Of a stretch of DNA of 39,571 nt, positions 26,632-34,932 are shown one piece after another. This DNA is from Geobacillus proteiniphilus (lineage in GTDB: Bacteria > Bacillota > Bacilli > Bacillales > Anoxybacillaceae). The notes below the pieces were generated by a model. It made no database searches, was not told where the DNA came from, and saw nothing but the letters and a program-made list of their open reading frames with translations. The stretch is taken from assembly GCF_001908025.1 (NCBI RefSeq), contig NZ_MQMG01000035.1, positions 1 through 39,571 on the forward strand, written 5' to 3'. How positions within the stretch are numbered: position 1 is the stretch's first letter; the number at the start of each line of letters is the position of its first letter. The position numbers were made by a program, and so were the translations under genes.

Positions 26632-27209
26632 AACGGAATCATTATTTCATCGCCGTTCCGCTGACAGCCGAAGCGAAACAAGCCATCGCCCGTTTTTCGA
26701 GCGATGCGGCGCGGTCGCTGCCGTTTCGCACATGGGTGCATGAACAGGACTATCATATCACCCTGGCGTTTTTAGGCGATGTGCCGCCGAAAAAAATGGC
26801 GCCGCTATGTGAAGCGATGGCCGCCACCGCCGCCCGCTGCGCCCCGTTTTCCCTCGTGCTTGCCGGGCTTGGGACGTTCGGGGAGCAAACTTCACCGCGC
26901 ATTTTTTGGCAAGGAGTCGAAACGGAAGAAACGTTGAATGGATTGCGGCACGACGTGTATGAAGCGTGTACAAAGCTCGGGTTTTCCTTGGACCGGCGGC
27001 CGTTTGCCCCGCATATTACGATCGCTCGCAAATGGCAGGGGGCCGAACCGTTTCGTCCGGACATGCTTCGTTCGTTTTCGGCTGCTAGTGCGGTGTTTTC
27101 GGTGCCTGAGATCGTGCTGTATCGGACGAATATGGAACGGACGCCGAAGTACGAAGCGATCGCCGTGTTCCCATTGCTTGGCGCGCCGATGAATGACAAT
27201 AGCAGGTGA
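26628..27209 (+). CDS. thpR: RNA 2',3'-cyclic phosphodiesterase (ThpR/YtlP)
   Basis: 193 residues of the 2H phosphoesterase superfamily. The two catalytic H-x-T motifs are HITLAFLGD (H43, T45) and HITIARKW (about 125-132). It hydrolyses 2',3'-cyclic phosphates at RNA ends to 2'-phosphates; the cellular role is uncertain. The ATG overlaps the preceding stop (ATGA), showing translational coupling, and its own stop lies inside the next gene's ribosome site. B. subtilis ytlP is the orthologue. Confidence 0.92.
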   Translation: MKRNHYFIAVPLTAEAKQAIARFSSDAARSLPFRTWVHEQDYHITLAFLGDVPPKKMAPLCEAMAATAARCAPFSLVLAGLGTFGEQTSPRIFWQGVETEETLNGLRHDVYEACTKLGFSLDRRPFAPHITIARKWQGAEPFRPDMLRSFSAASAVFSVPEIVLYRTNMERTPKYEAIAVFPLLGAPMNDNSR

Positions 27210-27213
27210 AAAA

Positions 27214-28152
27214 ATGGGTCAGCTCGTTAAACTCATGGATTGCATTTCCCGCTACGAAACCGATGTGTACTATTATGTGCCGGAATTCATCCGGCTGAAG
27301 CAGCGGCAATGGGAGCAGGCAAAAGCGCGGTGGCAAGCGGAACGGACGGCTGAGGCCAGCGGATGGCTTGAAACGGGCGAGACGTGGGATGTTTTGCTTG
27401 ACAAACCGTCATGGTGGGAGCGGCTGACGAAACGATGGCGCCGCCGTGTCGTGCTTACGGAAGAGGAGACGTTTTCTCTTGCGCCGATGGCCCGTCCCGC
27501 GGCTACTCTGGAGGAATTGAAACAGCAGTTTCTTGATGAGTTGTTCGAGTTGCAGCTGAAATGGGCGAGTTCAACGATGATGTACGTTTCCTCCCTCGAT
27601 GAGGCCGTGTATGGCGATGAGACGTTGAAGTATTTTTTGCAGCGATTTCCGGATACGCATTTATGCTTTTACCGGCCGGTGGCGATGGTCGGCAAGGCAC
27701 CGGTGGAGCTCGAGACGATGATGTTGACGCCATCCGCGCTCTGGTGCATTGCCTTTGTCGAAGGAAGGCCGGACAACATCGTCATGGCGTCAACCGGCCG
27801 GTTTTGGGTGGAACAGGCCGGAACGAACGAAACGAGGCTGGTCAACCCGGTCGTGTCGCTGCGGCGGACGGAGCAGATCGTTTCGGAGATTTTTCGCAAA
27901 CATGGGGTCGATTGGCCGATCCATCTCGTGCTGTTAAACCGCTACGGCTACATTGACAGCGGCGGCCTTTTTCCGTTTATCCGCTATATCGATAAGCGAA
28001 ATTATGACGAGTGGTTTTCCCGCCTGCGCCGCTCAGCTCTCCCGCTTCGGCACGGGCAGCTGAAAGCGGCTGAGGCGCTGCTCCGCCATTGCGCCAGCTT
28101 TTACGACCGCCGCAATGACGGGAATATGAGCGGCGAGGAAGGGCAACAATAG
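27214..28152 (+). CDS. ytlQ: YtlQ-like protein of unknown function
   Basis: 312 residues, soluble, with no membrane segment or signal peptide. MGQLVKLMDCISRYETDVYYYVPEFIRLKQRQW is a conserved-looking N-terminus followed by a basic Trp-rich stretch (WWERLTKRWRRR). The middle (LCFYRPVAMVGKAPVELETMMLTPSALWCIAF) has a beta-rich pattern that recalls NERD or restriction-like folds, but the catalytic pattern is not convincing. The start at 27214 uses AGGTGA, which includes the thpR stop. Gene order (ytlP-ytlQ) matches B. subtilis, where the function is also unknown. Confidence 0.8.
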   Translation: MGQLVKLMDCISRYETDVYYYVPEFIRLKQRQWEQAKARWQAERTAEASGWLETGETWDVLLDKPSWWERLTKRWRRRVVLTEEETFSLAPMARPAATLEELKQQFLDELFELQLKWASSTMMYVSSLDEAVYGDETLKYFLQRFPDTHLCFYRPVAMVGKAPVELETMMLTPSALWCIAFVEGRPDNIVMASTGRFWVEQAGTNETRLVNPVVSLRRTEQIVSEIFRKHGVDWPIHLVLLNRYGYIDSGGLFPFIRYIDKRNYDEWFSRLRRSALPLRHGQLKAAEALLRHCASFYDRRNDGNMSGEEGQQ

Positions 28153-28245
28153 AAACATCTGTGCATCGATAGGGCGGCCGGAGTGGGAGCCGCGGGGCGC
28201 TTCCGCTTTGGCAGTTTTAAGAAAGGCGTTTGCCGAGAAAAATGT

Positions 28246-28275
28246 TTGCATGCCGGGGCGGTATTTCAGTATAAT
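28246..28275 (+). promoter_or_regulatory. ytmP promoter
   Basis: TTGCAT (28246-28251), an 18-base spacer and a perfect TATAAT (28270-28275). Transcription would start near 28282, leaving a leader of about 100 bases. Confidence 0.7.
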
Positions 28276-28295
28276 ACAAGTAAAACGGACGGAGG

Positions 28296-28324
28296 AAGGA
28301 CGCGGCCTGGCCGTCCTTTTTATT
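28296..28324 (+). terminator. Leader hairpin with T-run before ytmP (possible attenuator)
   Basis: AAGGACG (28296-28302), a 9-base loop and CGTCCTT (28312-28318), then TTTTATTT. It lies between the ytmP promoter and start codon, so it would stop transcripts before the gene unless read through. Confidence 0.6.
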
Positions 28325-28380
28325 TGGGCGCGAGAAGCAAACGGAGACGTTTCTATTTTTAAGTCGCAGGTGAACACGCT

Positions 28381-29163
28381 TTGGAACAGTTACTAGGTAA
28401 GGAGTGGGAGATCACTCCCGCTGGCGGCGCTACAGGGGATGCGTATTTTGCGGAATATGAAGGGAAGAAATTGTTTTTAAAGCGGAATTCTTCTCCGTTT
28501 CTTGCTGTATTGTCGGCCGAGGGCATCGTCCCGAAGCTTGTATGGACGAAGCGGCTCGAAAACGGCGATGTATTTACGGCCCAGCAATGGCTGAACGGCC
28601 GGGAGCTGAAGCCGTGGGAGATGGGAAGCGAGCAAGTGGCGGCGCTTTTGCGGAAAATCCATCGCTCCAAGGAGCTTGTGACGATGCTGAAGCGGCTTGG
28701 CAAATCTCCGCTGCGCGCGAAGAAAATGCTCGCTCTTCTTGCCGAGCAGCAGCGGCGCCATCCGGCCGGCGGTTCTGTCGTCTGTCAGGCGCTTGACTGG
28801 CTTGAACAGCATGTTTCGTCATTGCCGGATGACGAGCACGTTGTCTGCCACTGTGACATCAATCATAACAATTGGCTGCTTGCCGACGATGGCACGTTGT
28901 ACTTGATCGATTGGGACGGGGCGGTGATCGCCGATCCGGCGATCGATATCGGCATGCTTCTTCATCTGTACATTCCGCGCGCCGAATGGAAGGCGTGGCT
29001 CGACCAGTACGGATGGCCATGGAGCGAAGAGCTTGGCCTCCGCCTAAAGTGGTATACGATCGCTCATACGTTGCACTCGCTGTTTTGGCCGAAAGGGAAG
29101 GACGGCCAAAAAGAAAAGGAGCAGTCGCTTCGGTTATTGGAACGGGTCATCACCGAGCACTGA
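28381..29163 (+). CDS. ytmP: Phosphotransferase (aminoglycoside/choline kinase-like), YtmP
   Basis: 260 residues with the aminoglycoside phosphotransferase/choline kinase fold. VVCHCDINHNNWLL (about 156-169) is the catalytic loop with the catalytic Asp, and YLIDWDGAVIADP (about 176-188) supplies the metal-binding Asp. GGATGDAYFAEYEGKKLFLKRN near the N-terminus is the ATP-binding region with the conserved Lys. The substrate is unknown. The TTG start has CAGGTGA about 8 bases upstream. B. subtilis ytmP is the syntenic gene, upstream of ytzH and trmB. Confidence 0.88.
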   Translation: MEQLLGKEWEITPAGGATGDAYFAEYEGKKLFLKRNSSPFLAVLSAEGIVPKLVWTKRLENGDVFTAQQWLNGRELKPWEMGSEQVAALLRKIHRSKELVTMLKRLGKSPLRAKKMLALLAEQQRRHPAGGSVVCQALDWLEQHVSSLPDDEHVVCHCDINHNNWLLADDGTLYLIDWDGAVIADPAIDIGMLLHLYIPRAEWKAWLDQYGWPWSEELGLRLKWYTIAHTLHSLFWPKGKDGQKEKEQSLRLLERVITEH

Positions 29164-29288
29164 CAACGGCCTGCCCCGCTTCTGTCGAAAGGGGCGAAAC
29201 GCCGGCGGTGCTCAACCGGCGGCCGCCGTTGTCCCGATCATCGTCTTTGGCCGGGAAGACGTGGTGGCAGCGTGAAAGCGGGGAAAGG

Positions 29289-29558
29289 TCAAGACAGCTC
29301 GTTCACCCAATCGGCGAGCTGGCTTTGGTGAGCGGAAATATGAGCGTTTAAGTCAGCGCTGTATTTCCCGCCTTGGCCGTAGGCGTAAATGTTTGGAAGG
29401 ATTTGTTTGACATGGCCGTCTACCTCATCGTTGGCGAGCAGCGACTTGACAAGCCGTTCAATTTGTTCGCATTCGGACACCGTCCCGCAGCAATCGAGCT
29501 GATGTTCGGATAAAATGTCGCGGAGCACGGTCAATTGATGGTTATAGTCGAGCGGCAT
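29289..29558 (-). CDS. ytzH: YtzH-like protein
   Basis: 89 residues (MPLDYNHQLTVLRDILSEHQLDCCGTVSECEQIERLVKSLL ...), small and helical, matching the YtzH-like family found between ytmP and trmB. Function unknown. The two Cys of LDCCGTVSEC and the C-terminal YGQGGKYSADLNAHI are visible landmarks. The start at 29558 is preceded by GGTGA at 5 bases; ATG 29570 in frame sits on top of the AAAGGA site. It is antisense to its neighbours. Confidence 0.82.
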   Translation of the reverse strand: MPLDYNHQLTVLRDILSEHQLDCCGTVSECEQIERLVKSLLANDEVDGHVKQILPNIYAYGQGGKYSADLNAHISAHQSQLADWVNELS

Positions 29559-29716
29559 GCTGGTCACCATCCTTTCGCAAAGCTGTACGGTTTTATGATG
29601 CCCGGGCCCAGCAGCGTTTATGCCCGGGCGTTTTTCCGCTTTTGGCGGCGTTTGTTTCTTAGTCGCAAGTATGGTATCGTCAAACCAACAAACGGAAACG
29701 AGGCAGAGGTGTCGAT

Positions 29717-30370
29717 ATGCGTTTGCGCAACAAACCGTGGGCGAAAGACAAAATCGCCGCTTATCCGCAATATGTCATCCCCGATCCAGAAACAAAGCGC
29801 GGGCGATGGCGCGAGCTGTTCGGCAACGACCGACCGATCCATGTCGAGATCGGGACGGGGAAAGGGAAATTTATCACCGAAATGGGGCGTCTCCATCCGG
29901 ATGTTAATTTTATCGGCATCGAGCTGTACCCAAGTGTGCTGGTGTCCGCGCTTGACAAACTGATCGAAAGCGAGCTCTCGAACGTCAAGCTGTTGAACGC
30001 CAACGCGAAAGATCTCACCGCGTTTTTTGCCGACGGAGAAGTGTCGCGCATTTATTTGAACTTTTCCGACCCATGGCCGAAAAAGCGGCACGAAAAGCGG
30101 CGGCTGACGTATCGGGACTTTTTGGCGCTCTATGATCGCATTTTGGCTGAAGACGGAGACATCCATTTGAAAACGGACAATCAATCGTTTTTTGAATACT
30201 CGCTTGTCAGCTTGTCGCAGTATGGGTTTGTGCTCTCATCGGTCCAGCTCGACTTGCATCAAAGCGGCATCACGGACAATGTCATGACGGAGTACGAAGA
30301 AAAATTTTCTGCCAAAGGAAACCGCATTTACCGCTGCGAGGCGGCGCGTCCGCCGCGGCGGTCGTCATAG
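29717..30370 (+). CDS. trmB: tRNA (guanine-N7-)-methyltransferase
   Basis: TrmB methylates G46 of tRNA using SAM. The 217-residue product starts [21 protein letters not shown], the bacterial TrmB N-terminus. The SAM motif is [12 protein letters not shown] (about 45-56). [19 protein letters not shown] (about 113-131) is the family signature, with catalytic Asp in [24 protein letters not shown] completes the fold. ATG 29717 follows AGAGGTG. It stands alone between ytzH and ytnP, with a terminator after it. Confidence 0.95.
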   Translation: MRLRNKPWAKDKIAAYPQYVIPDPETKRGRWRELFGNDRPIHVEIGTGKGKFITEMGRLHPDVNFIGIELYPSVLVSALDKLIESELSNVKLLNANAKDLTAFFADGEVSRIYLNFSDPWPKKRHEKRRLTYRDFLALYDRILAEDGDIHLKTDNQSFFEYSLVSLSQYGFVLSSVQLDLHQSGITDNVMTEYEEKFSAKGNRIYRCEAARPPRRSS

Positions 30371-30400
30371 GCCCGAACCGATTGGTCGGGTCTTTTTTTA
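30371..30400 (+). terminator. Terminator of trmB
   Basis: CCCGA (30372-30376) pairs with TCGGG (30386-30390), with possible extension inward, followed by TCTTTTTTTATTT. Confidence 0.75.
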
Positions 30401-30449
30401 TTTCCGGTTGATGGAGAAAATGGTACACTAGTGGAGGGGGGAGATGGAA

Positions 30450-31301
30450 ATGGAACAGTTGCGAATTGGACAAGTTACATTGACATGGCTTCGGGGCGGA
30501 GTCACCCATCTTGACGGCGGGGCGATGTTTGGCGTCGTGCCGAAACCGCTTTGGTCGAAAAAATATCCGCCGAACGACCAAAATCAAATCGAGCTGCGCA
30601 CCGATCCGATTTTGGTCGAGACAGGCGGCACAAGGTTGCTCATTGAATCCGGCATCGGCAACGGCAAGCTGACCGACAAGCAAAAGCGCAACTTCGGCGT
30701 CACGGAAGAATCGGCGCTCGATGAATCGCTCGCCAAGCTCGGGCTTGCGCGGCGCGACATCGACATCGTCATCATGACTCATTTGCATTTTGACCATGCG
30801 TGCGGATTGACCGTTTGGGAAGACGGACGGCTCGTGCCGGCGTTTCCGCGCGCGGCGATCATCACCTCGGATATCGAGTGGGAGGAAATGCGCAACCCGA
30901 ACATCCGATCGCGCAATACGTATTGGAAAGAAAATTGGGAGCCGATCGCGGATCAAGTCGTTCCGTTTACGAAAGAAACCGAAGTCGTTCCTGGCATCCG
31001 CCTCATCCATACCGGCGGGCATAGCGCCGGGCATGCGATCGTGCTCATCGAATCAGAGGGGGAGATGGCCATTCATCTTGGCGATTTGCTTGGCACGCAC
31101 GCCCATCAAAACGTCCTCTGGGTGATGGCGTACGACGATTACCCGATGGATTCGATTTTTGCCAAACAGCGATGGCTCCCGTACGGCGTAAAGAAAAATG
31201 CGTGGTTTACCTTCTACCATGATGCTTACTATCGGGCTGTGAAATGGCAGGAAGACGGGACGATGGCCGCCGCCGTGAAGCGGGAGCGGCCTGCGCTATA
31301 A
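30450..31301 (+). CDS. ytnP: Metallo-beta-lactamase-fold hydrolase YtnP (quorum-quenching lactonase-like)
   Basis: 283 residues. The zinc motif is [10 protein letters not shown] (H111, H113, D115, H116). [12 protein letters not shown] (about 190-201) and the Asp in HLGDLLGTH supply further ligands. The N-terminus [35 protein letters not shown] is characteristic of YtnP, which in B. subtilis acts as a lactonase-like quorum quencher. The start at 30450 matches where homologues begin; ATG 30444 sits two codons upstream, too close to GGAGGGGGG. Its last 6 bases overlap the end of the convergent PepSY gene. Confidence 0.9.
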   Translation: MEQLRIGQVTLTWLRGGVTHLDGGAMFGVVPKPLWSKKYPPNDQNQIELRTDPILVETGGTRLLIESGIGNGKLTDKQKRNFGVTEESALDESLAKLGLARRDIDIVIMTHLHFDHACGLTVWEDGRLVPAFPRAAIITSDIEWEEMRNPNIRSRNTYWKENWEPIADQVVPFTKETEVVPGIRLIHTGGHSAGHAIVLIESEGEMAIHLGDLLGTHAHQNVLWVMAYDDYPMDSIFAKQRWLPYGVKKNAWFTFYHDAYYRAVKWQEDGTMAAAVKRERPAL

Positions 31302-31592
31302 CGGTTTGATCTCGATGATGGCGCCGGTGCAGGCGTTCACAAAAAACTCGTCATCTCCATCGTCGCAGCAGACGCCGCCGCGGTACACCGTGTACGTCAA
31401 TCCGTCCTTCTCATACCGCTCCGGGGCGGACTGAATCCAGGAACCGCGGATGGCGCGCGCACCGCCAAGCGCGGCTTTCGCCAGCGCCAGCGCTTGTTCC
31501 GGGGCAAGGAGCGCCGGTTTGGAAGCGGAGCGGATGGCATAGACGACGGCCGCACCGACGGCGGCGCCGACGAGCCACTGTTTCCAAGCCAT
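31296..31592 (-). CDS. Small PepSY-type membrane-anchored protein
   Basis: 98 residues. Residues 6-22 ([17 protein letters not shown]) form one membrane segment or uncleaved signal anchor. Then [17 protein letters not shown] and a beta-rich end ([31 protein letters not shown]) follow the PepSY pattern: helix with A-L-A-x-A, then strands ending in D/N-A-x-T-G-x-I. Such domains often inhibit or chaperone proteases; here no target is evident. The start at 31592 follows AAGGAGGAAAG. The protein would sit on the outer face of the membrane. Three Cys in the tail are unusual for an extracytoplasmic protein. Confidence 0.75.
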   Translation of the reverse strand: MAWKQWLVGAAVGAAVVYAIRSASKPALLAPEQALALAKAALGGARAIRGSWIQSAPERYEKDGLTYTVYRGGVCCDDGDDEFFVNACTGAIIEIKPL

Positions 31593-31708
31593 GTTTCTTT
31601 CCTCCTTCTCGCTTTGATACGGTTTAGTATAGCCGATTTTGGCGGAACATGTAAGAAGGACGGAAAGAAACGGAACGGTGAAATCGAACATAGAAAGGGA
31701 GACTCGTG

Positions 31709-32785
31709 ATGAATAAGGACACGCTGCAATTATTCCAAACGTTGACCGAGCTTCCAGGCGCACCGGGTTATGAACATCCGGTGCGGCAGTTTATGCGCAA
31801 AGAGCTCGCGAAATACGCCGATGACATTGTGCAAGACCGCCTCGGGAGCATTTTCGGCGTCAAACGCGGTGATGAGGCGGGCCCGACGGTGATGGTCGCC
31901 GGCCATATGGATGAAGTCGGATTTATGGTGACAGCGATCACTGATCACGGCATGATTCGTTTCCAGCCGCTAGGAGGCTGGTGGGATCAAGTGCTGCTCG
32001 CCCAGCGCGTGCAAATCATCACGGACGGCGGGCCGGTCACCGGCGTGATCGGGTCGATTCCGCCGCACTTGCTCGATGAGGAGCAGCGCAAGAAACCGAT
32101 GGAGATCAAAAACATGTTGATTGACATCGGAGCGGAAAGCCGTGAAGATGCCGAACGAGTCGGCATTCGCCCGGGCCAGCCGATCGTGCCGGTCAGCCCG
32201 TTTACTTTGCTTGCCAACGGAAAAACCGTGATGGCAAAAGCGTGGGACAATCGGTTTGGCTGCGGGTTGGCGATCGAGCTGTTAAAAGAGCTGAACGGCG
32301 AAACGGTGCCGAACGTCTTGTACGCTGGAGCGACCGTGCAGGAAGAGGTCGGGCTGCGCGGGGCCCAGACGGCGGCTTCGATGATCAACCCGGACATCTT
32401 TTTTGCCCTGGAAGCAAGCCCGGCCAACGACATGTCCGGCGACAAACAGGCGTTCGGTCATATCGGCAAAGGGGCGCTCATCCGTTTGTACGACCGGACG
32501 ATGATTACGCACCGCGGCATGCGCGAATTTGTGCTTGATACGGCGGAGACGATTGGCGTGCCGTACCAGTTTTTCATTTCCCCAGGCGGAGGGACGGACG
32601 CTGGAAGGGTCCATATCGCCAACCGCGGCGTGCCGTCGGCGGTGATCGGCATTTGCGCCCGCTACATTCATACGCATGCTTCGATCATTCATGTCGACGA
32701 TTACGCGGCGGCCAAACAGCTCATCGTTGAGCTCGTCAAACGGTGCGACCGGACGACGGTCGAGACGATTCGCCAAAACAGCTGA
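31709..32785 (+). CDS. ytoP: M42 family aminopeptidase (YtoP)
   Basis: 358 residues. [14 protein letters not shown] (about 64-77, zinc His and Asp), [14 protein letters not shown] (about 179-192), [14 protein letters not shown] (catalytic Glu pair, about 211-224), [10 protein letters not shown] (zinc Asp/Glu region) and the C-terminal [34 protein letters not shown] mark the M42 glutamyl/deblocking aminopeptidase family. It forms large tetrahedral oligomers and trims peptides in the cytosol. ATG 31709 is chosen; GTG 31706 one codon earlier is possible, both behind AAAGGGAG. It is followed by the DUF84 gene after 45 bases and likely heads that operon. Confidence 0.93.
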   Translation: MNKDTLQLFQTLTELPGAPGYEHPVRQFMRKELAKYADDIVQDRLGSIFGVKRGDEAGPTVMVAGHMDEVGFMVTAITDHGMIRFQPLGGWWDQVLLAQRVQIITDGGPVTGVIGSIPPHLLDEEQRKKPMEIKNMLIDIGAESREDAERVGIRPGQPIVPVSPFTLLANGKTVMAKAWDNRFGCGLAIELLKELNGETVPNVLYAGATVQEEVGLRGAQTAASMINPDIFFALEASPANDMSGDKQAFGHIGKGALIRLYDRTMITHRGMREFVLDTAETIGVPYQFFISPGGGTDAGRVHIANRGVPSAVIGICARYIHTHASIIHVDDYAAAKQLIVELVKRCDRTTVETIRQNS

Positions 32786-32830
32786 GGAGAAGCGAGCGCT
32801 TCTCCTTTTCCATGACAAGGAGGGCACTGG

Positions 32831-33361
32831 ATGAAAACCATTGCGGTCGGAACGAACAACGAAGCAAAAGTCGCCGCTGTTCGGGCGGTGTTGGGGGGAA
32901 GGGAATACCGCATTGTATCGCTTGAGGTGCCATCAGGCGTTTCCGCGCAGCCGCTGTCCGATGAGGAGACGCGGCTTGGCGCCATCGGGCGCGCCAAACG
33001 GGCGCTCGAAGCGGCGGAGGCGGACATCGGCATCGGGTTGGAAGGCGGCGTGATGAAGATCGATGGGCAATGGTGGCTGTGCAACTGGGGAGCGCTCGTT
33101 GACCGAGACGGAGTGGTGGTGGCCGCCGCCGGCGCGCGCCTCGCTTTGCCGCCTGATATCGGCGCCGGCATTGAGGCGGGGCGCGAGCTCGGCGACGTGA
33201 TGGAAGCGTACACCGGGCGGCGGAACATCCGCAGGAAAGAAGGCGCGGTCGGCGTGTTGACGAACGGGCGCGTTGGCCGATCGGCGATGTTTTCCCACAT
33301 CGTCGAGCTTTTAGCCGGCCAATATGAATTTTTTTGTCAAAACAAGCCGTTCACGGTATGA
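32831..33361 (+). CDS. DUF84 family inosine/xanthosine triphosphatase
   Basis: 176 residues of the YjjX/DUF84 NTPase family, which removes ITP and XTP from the nucleotide pool. The N-terminus MKTIAVGTNNEAKVAAVRAVL matches the nucleotide-binding start (T-x-N-x-x-K), and SAQPLSDEETRLGAIGRAKRAL followed by GIGLEGGV is the family core; AYTGRRNIRRKEGAVGVLTNG is near the C-terminus. ATG follows AAGGAGGGCACTGG. It lies in one operon-like run between ytoP and ytpQ. B. subtilis has the thioredoxin-like ytpP in this interval, which is absent here. Confidence 0.87.
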   Translation: MKTIAVGTNNEAKVAAVRAVLGGREYRIVSLEVPSGVSAQPLSDEETRLGAIGRAKRALEAAEADIGIGLEGGVMKIDGQWWLCNWGALVDRDGVVVAAAGARLALPPDIGAGIEAGRELGDVMEAYTGRRNIRRKEGAVGVLTNGRVGRSAMFSHIVELLAGQYEFFCQNKPFTV

Positions 33362-33400
33362 TAAATGGGGGAACGGCTGGCGAAAGCAAGGAGGAGAAGG

Positions 33401-34198
33401 ATGAACAGCCGGCAAATGTATGAGAAGATTAAAGAGCGTCTCGTCGCCCACCGGCACTGGACGTTTCGCTTTGACGCCAAGCAAGACGCGATGCGCGTCG
33501 AAGACCGCCGCACGAAAAAAGGCGTCACGATCTCGCTTCCCGGCGTGATTGCCAAATGGCACGAACAAAAAGACGAGGCGGTGCGCGAAGTCGTTTATTA
33601 TGTAGAGGAAACGTTGAAAACGATGGAAGAAGACGCCACACTGTCCGGCAACGAGCGAAACATTTATCCTGTCATTCGCTCGGCGTCGTTTCCGACGGAG
33701 ACGAAAGAAGGCATTCCGTTGCTGTTTGATGATCATACAGCCGAAACGCGCATTTACTATGCGCTCGACCTAGGCAAAACGTATCGCTTGATTGATGAGC
33801 ACATGGTTGAGAAAGACAAATGGAGCCGCGAGCGGGTGAAGGAAATCGCCCGTTTCAACGTCAGGTCGCTGCCGACGCCGGTGAAAGAGGACCGGGTGGC
33901 GGACAACGTGTTTTATTTTTTGAACACAAATGACGGCTATGATGCGAGCCGCATTTTAAACGAATCGTTTTTGGCCGACATGCGGGCGCGCGTGGAAGGA
34001 ACGATGGCCGTCGCTGTTCCGCATCAAGATGTGCTCATCATCGCTGATGTGCGCAACGACATCGGTTATGACGTGCTCGCGCAAATGACGATGAGCTTTT
34101 TTGCCGGCGGCCGCGTGCCGATCACGGCGCTGTCGTTTTTATACGAAAATGGGAAACTTGAACCGATTTTCATTTTAGGAAAAAAACGGAGAACGTAG
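33401..34198 (+). CDS. ytpQ: DUF1444 family protein YtpQ
   Basis: 265 residues, soluble. [14 protein letters not shown] opens the protein and [58 protein letters not shown] is the conserved C-terminal block of the DUF1444/YtpQ family. Function unknown. ATG 33401 follows AAGGAGGAGAAGG; the frame is open to 33365 without a better site. It is followed by ytpR after 20 bases, the same order as in B. subtilis. Confidence 0.9.
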   Translation: MNSRQMYEKIKERLVAHRHWTFRFDAKQDAMRVEDRRTKKGVTISLPGVIAKWHEQKDEAVREVVYYVEETLKTMEEDATLSGNERNIYPVIRSASFPTETKEGIPLLFDDHTAETRIYYALDLGKTYRLIDEHMVEKDKWSRERVKEIARFNVRSLPTPVKEDRVADNVFYFLNTNDGYDASRILNESFLADMRARVEGTMAVAVPHQDVLIIADVRNDIGYDVLAQMTMSFFAGGRVPITALSFLYENGKLEPIFILGKKRRT

Positions 34199-34218
34199 CG
34201 GCAAGGAGGAATGAAGCG

Positions 34219-34824
34219 ATGAACGTGTTTTACAACCGAGAAGGGGTCGGCGACGTGCTGCTTGTGTCGCTGAAACCGGCGGCGGATGAGGAACGGACGT
34301 TTGTCAGACAACGCGATGTCGTCCGCATCATTTCCGAACGGACGGGCGAGACGGTCGGCTATAACATTTTTTCCGCGTCTTCGTACTATCCGTTTTCCGG
34401 CAACGGTCCGCTGGAAGTGAATGAGGAGCTCGTCGGCGTCATCAACGACATCTTGGCGAAAAACGGTTTTGACGAACCGATCGAAGCTGACTTGTCGCCG
34501 AAGTTTGTCGTCGGATATGTGAAAGAGAAAACGAAGCATCCGAACGCCGATAAATTGAGCGTCTGCCAAGTCGATGTCGGCGGTGAGGTGCTGCAAATCG
34601 TCTGCGGAGCGCCGAACGTCGCCGAAGGGCAAAAAGTCGTCGTCGCCAAAACCGGCGCGGTCATGCCCAACGGCCTCGTCATTCAAGAAAGCGAGCTGCG
34701 CGGCGTCCGGTCATCCGGCATGATTTGTTCGGCCCGCGAGCTTGGGCTGCCAAACGCCCCGCAGGAGAAAGGCATTTTGGTGCTGTCCGATGAGTATGAG
34801 GTCGGCCAGCCGTTCGTTTTTTGA
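34219..34824 (+). CDS. ytpR: tRNA-binding-domain protein YtpR
   Basis: 201 residues. The N-terminal half ([20 protein letters not shown] ...) is the DUF4479 domain. The C-terminal half is an EMAP/Phe-tRNA synthetase beta-like tRNA-binding OB fold: [58 protein letters not shown], ending with [20 protein letters not shown]. It resembles the N-terminal domain of bacterial PheT standing alone. A role in tRNA or RNA binding is inferred. ATG 34219 follows AAGGAGGAATG. Two terminators separate it from sftA. Confidence 0.93.
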   Translation: MNVFYNREGVGDVLLVSLKPAADEERTFVRQRDVVRIISERTGETVGYNIFSASSYYPFSGNGPLEVNEELVGVINDILAKNGFDEPIEADLSPKFVVGYVKEKTKHPNADKLSVCQVDVGGEVLQIVCGAPNVAEGQKVVVAKTGAVMPNGLVIQESELRGVRSSGMICSARELGLPNAPQEKGILVLSDEYEVGQPFVF

Positions 34825-34832
34825 CGTTCCGA

Positions 34833-34865
34833 CGGGCGGTGCAGACGGATTCCGCCTGTTTTTTC
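34833..34865 (+). terminator. First of two tandem terminators after ytpR
   Basis: CGGGCGG (34833-34839) pairs with CCGCCTG (34852-34858, one G-T), followed by TTTTTTTC-type sequence. Confidence 0.8.
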
Positions 34866-34867
34866 GT

Positions 34868-34897
34868 CACTGGAACGACGCCAGTGGCGTTTTTTTC
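34868..34897 (+). terminator. Second of two tandem terminators after ytpR
   Basis: CACTGG (34868-34873), loop AACGACG, CCAGTG (34881-34886), then GCGTTTTTTT. Confidence 0.8.
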
Positions 34898-34932
34898 CGA
34901 CAACGAAGGCAAAGAAAGAAGTGAAGTGATGG

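Noticed and set aside
28208-28396. 62-codon frame across the ytmP leader
   Set aside because: It begins before the promoter -10 box and spans the terminator stem; it cannot be made from the ytmP transcript.
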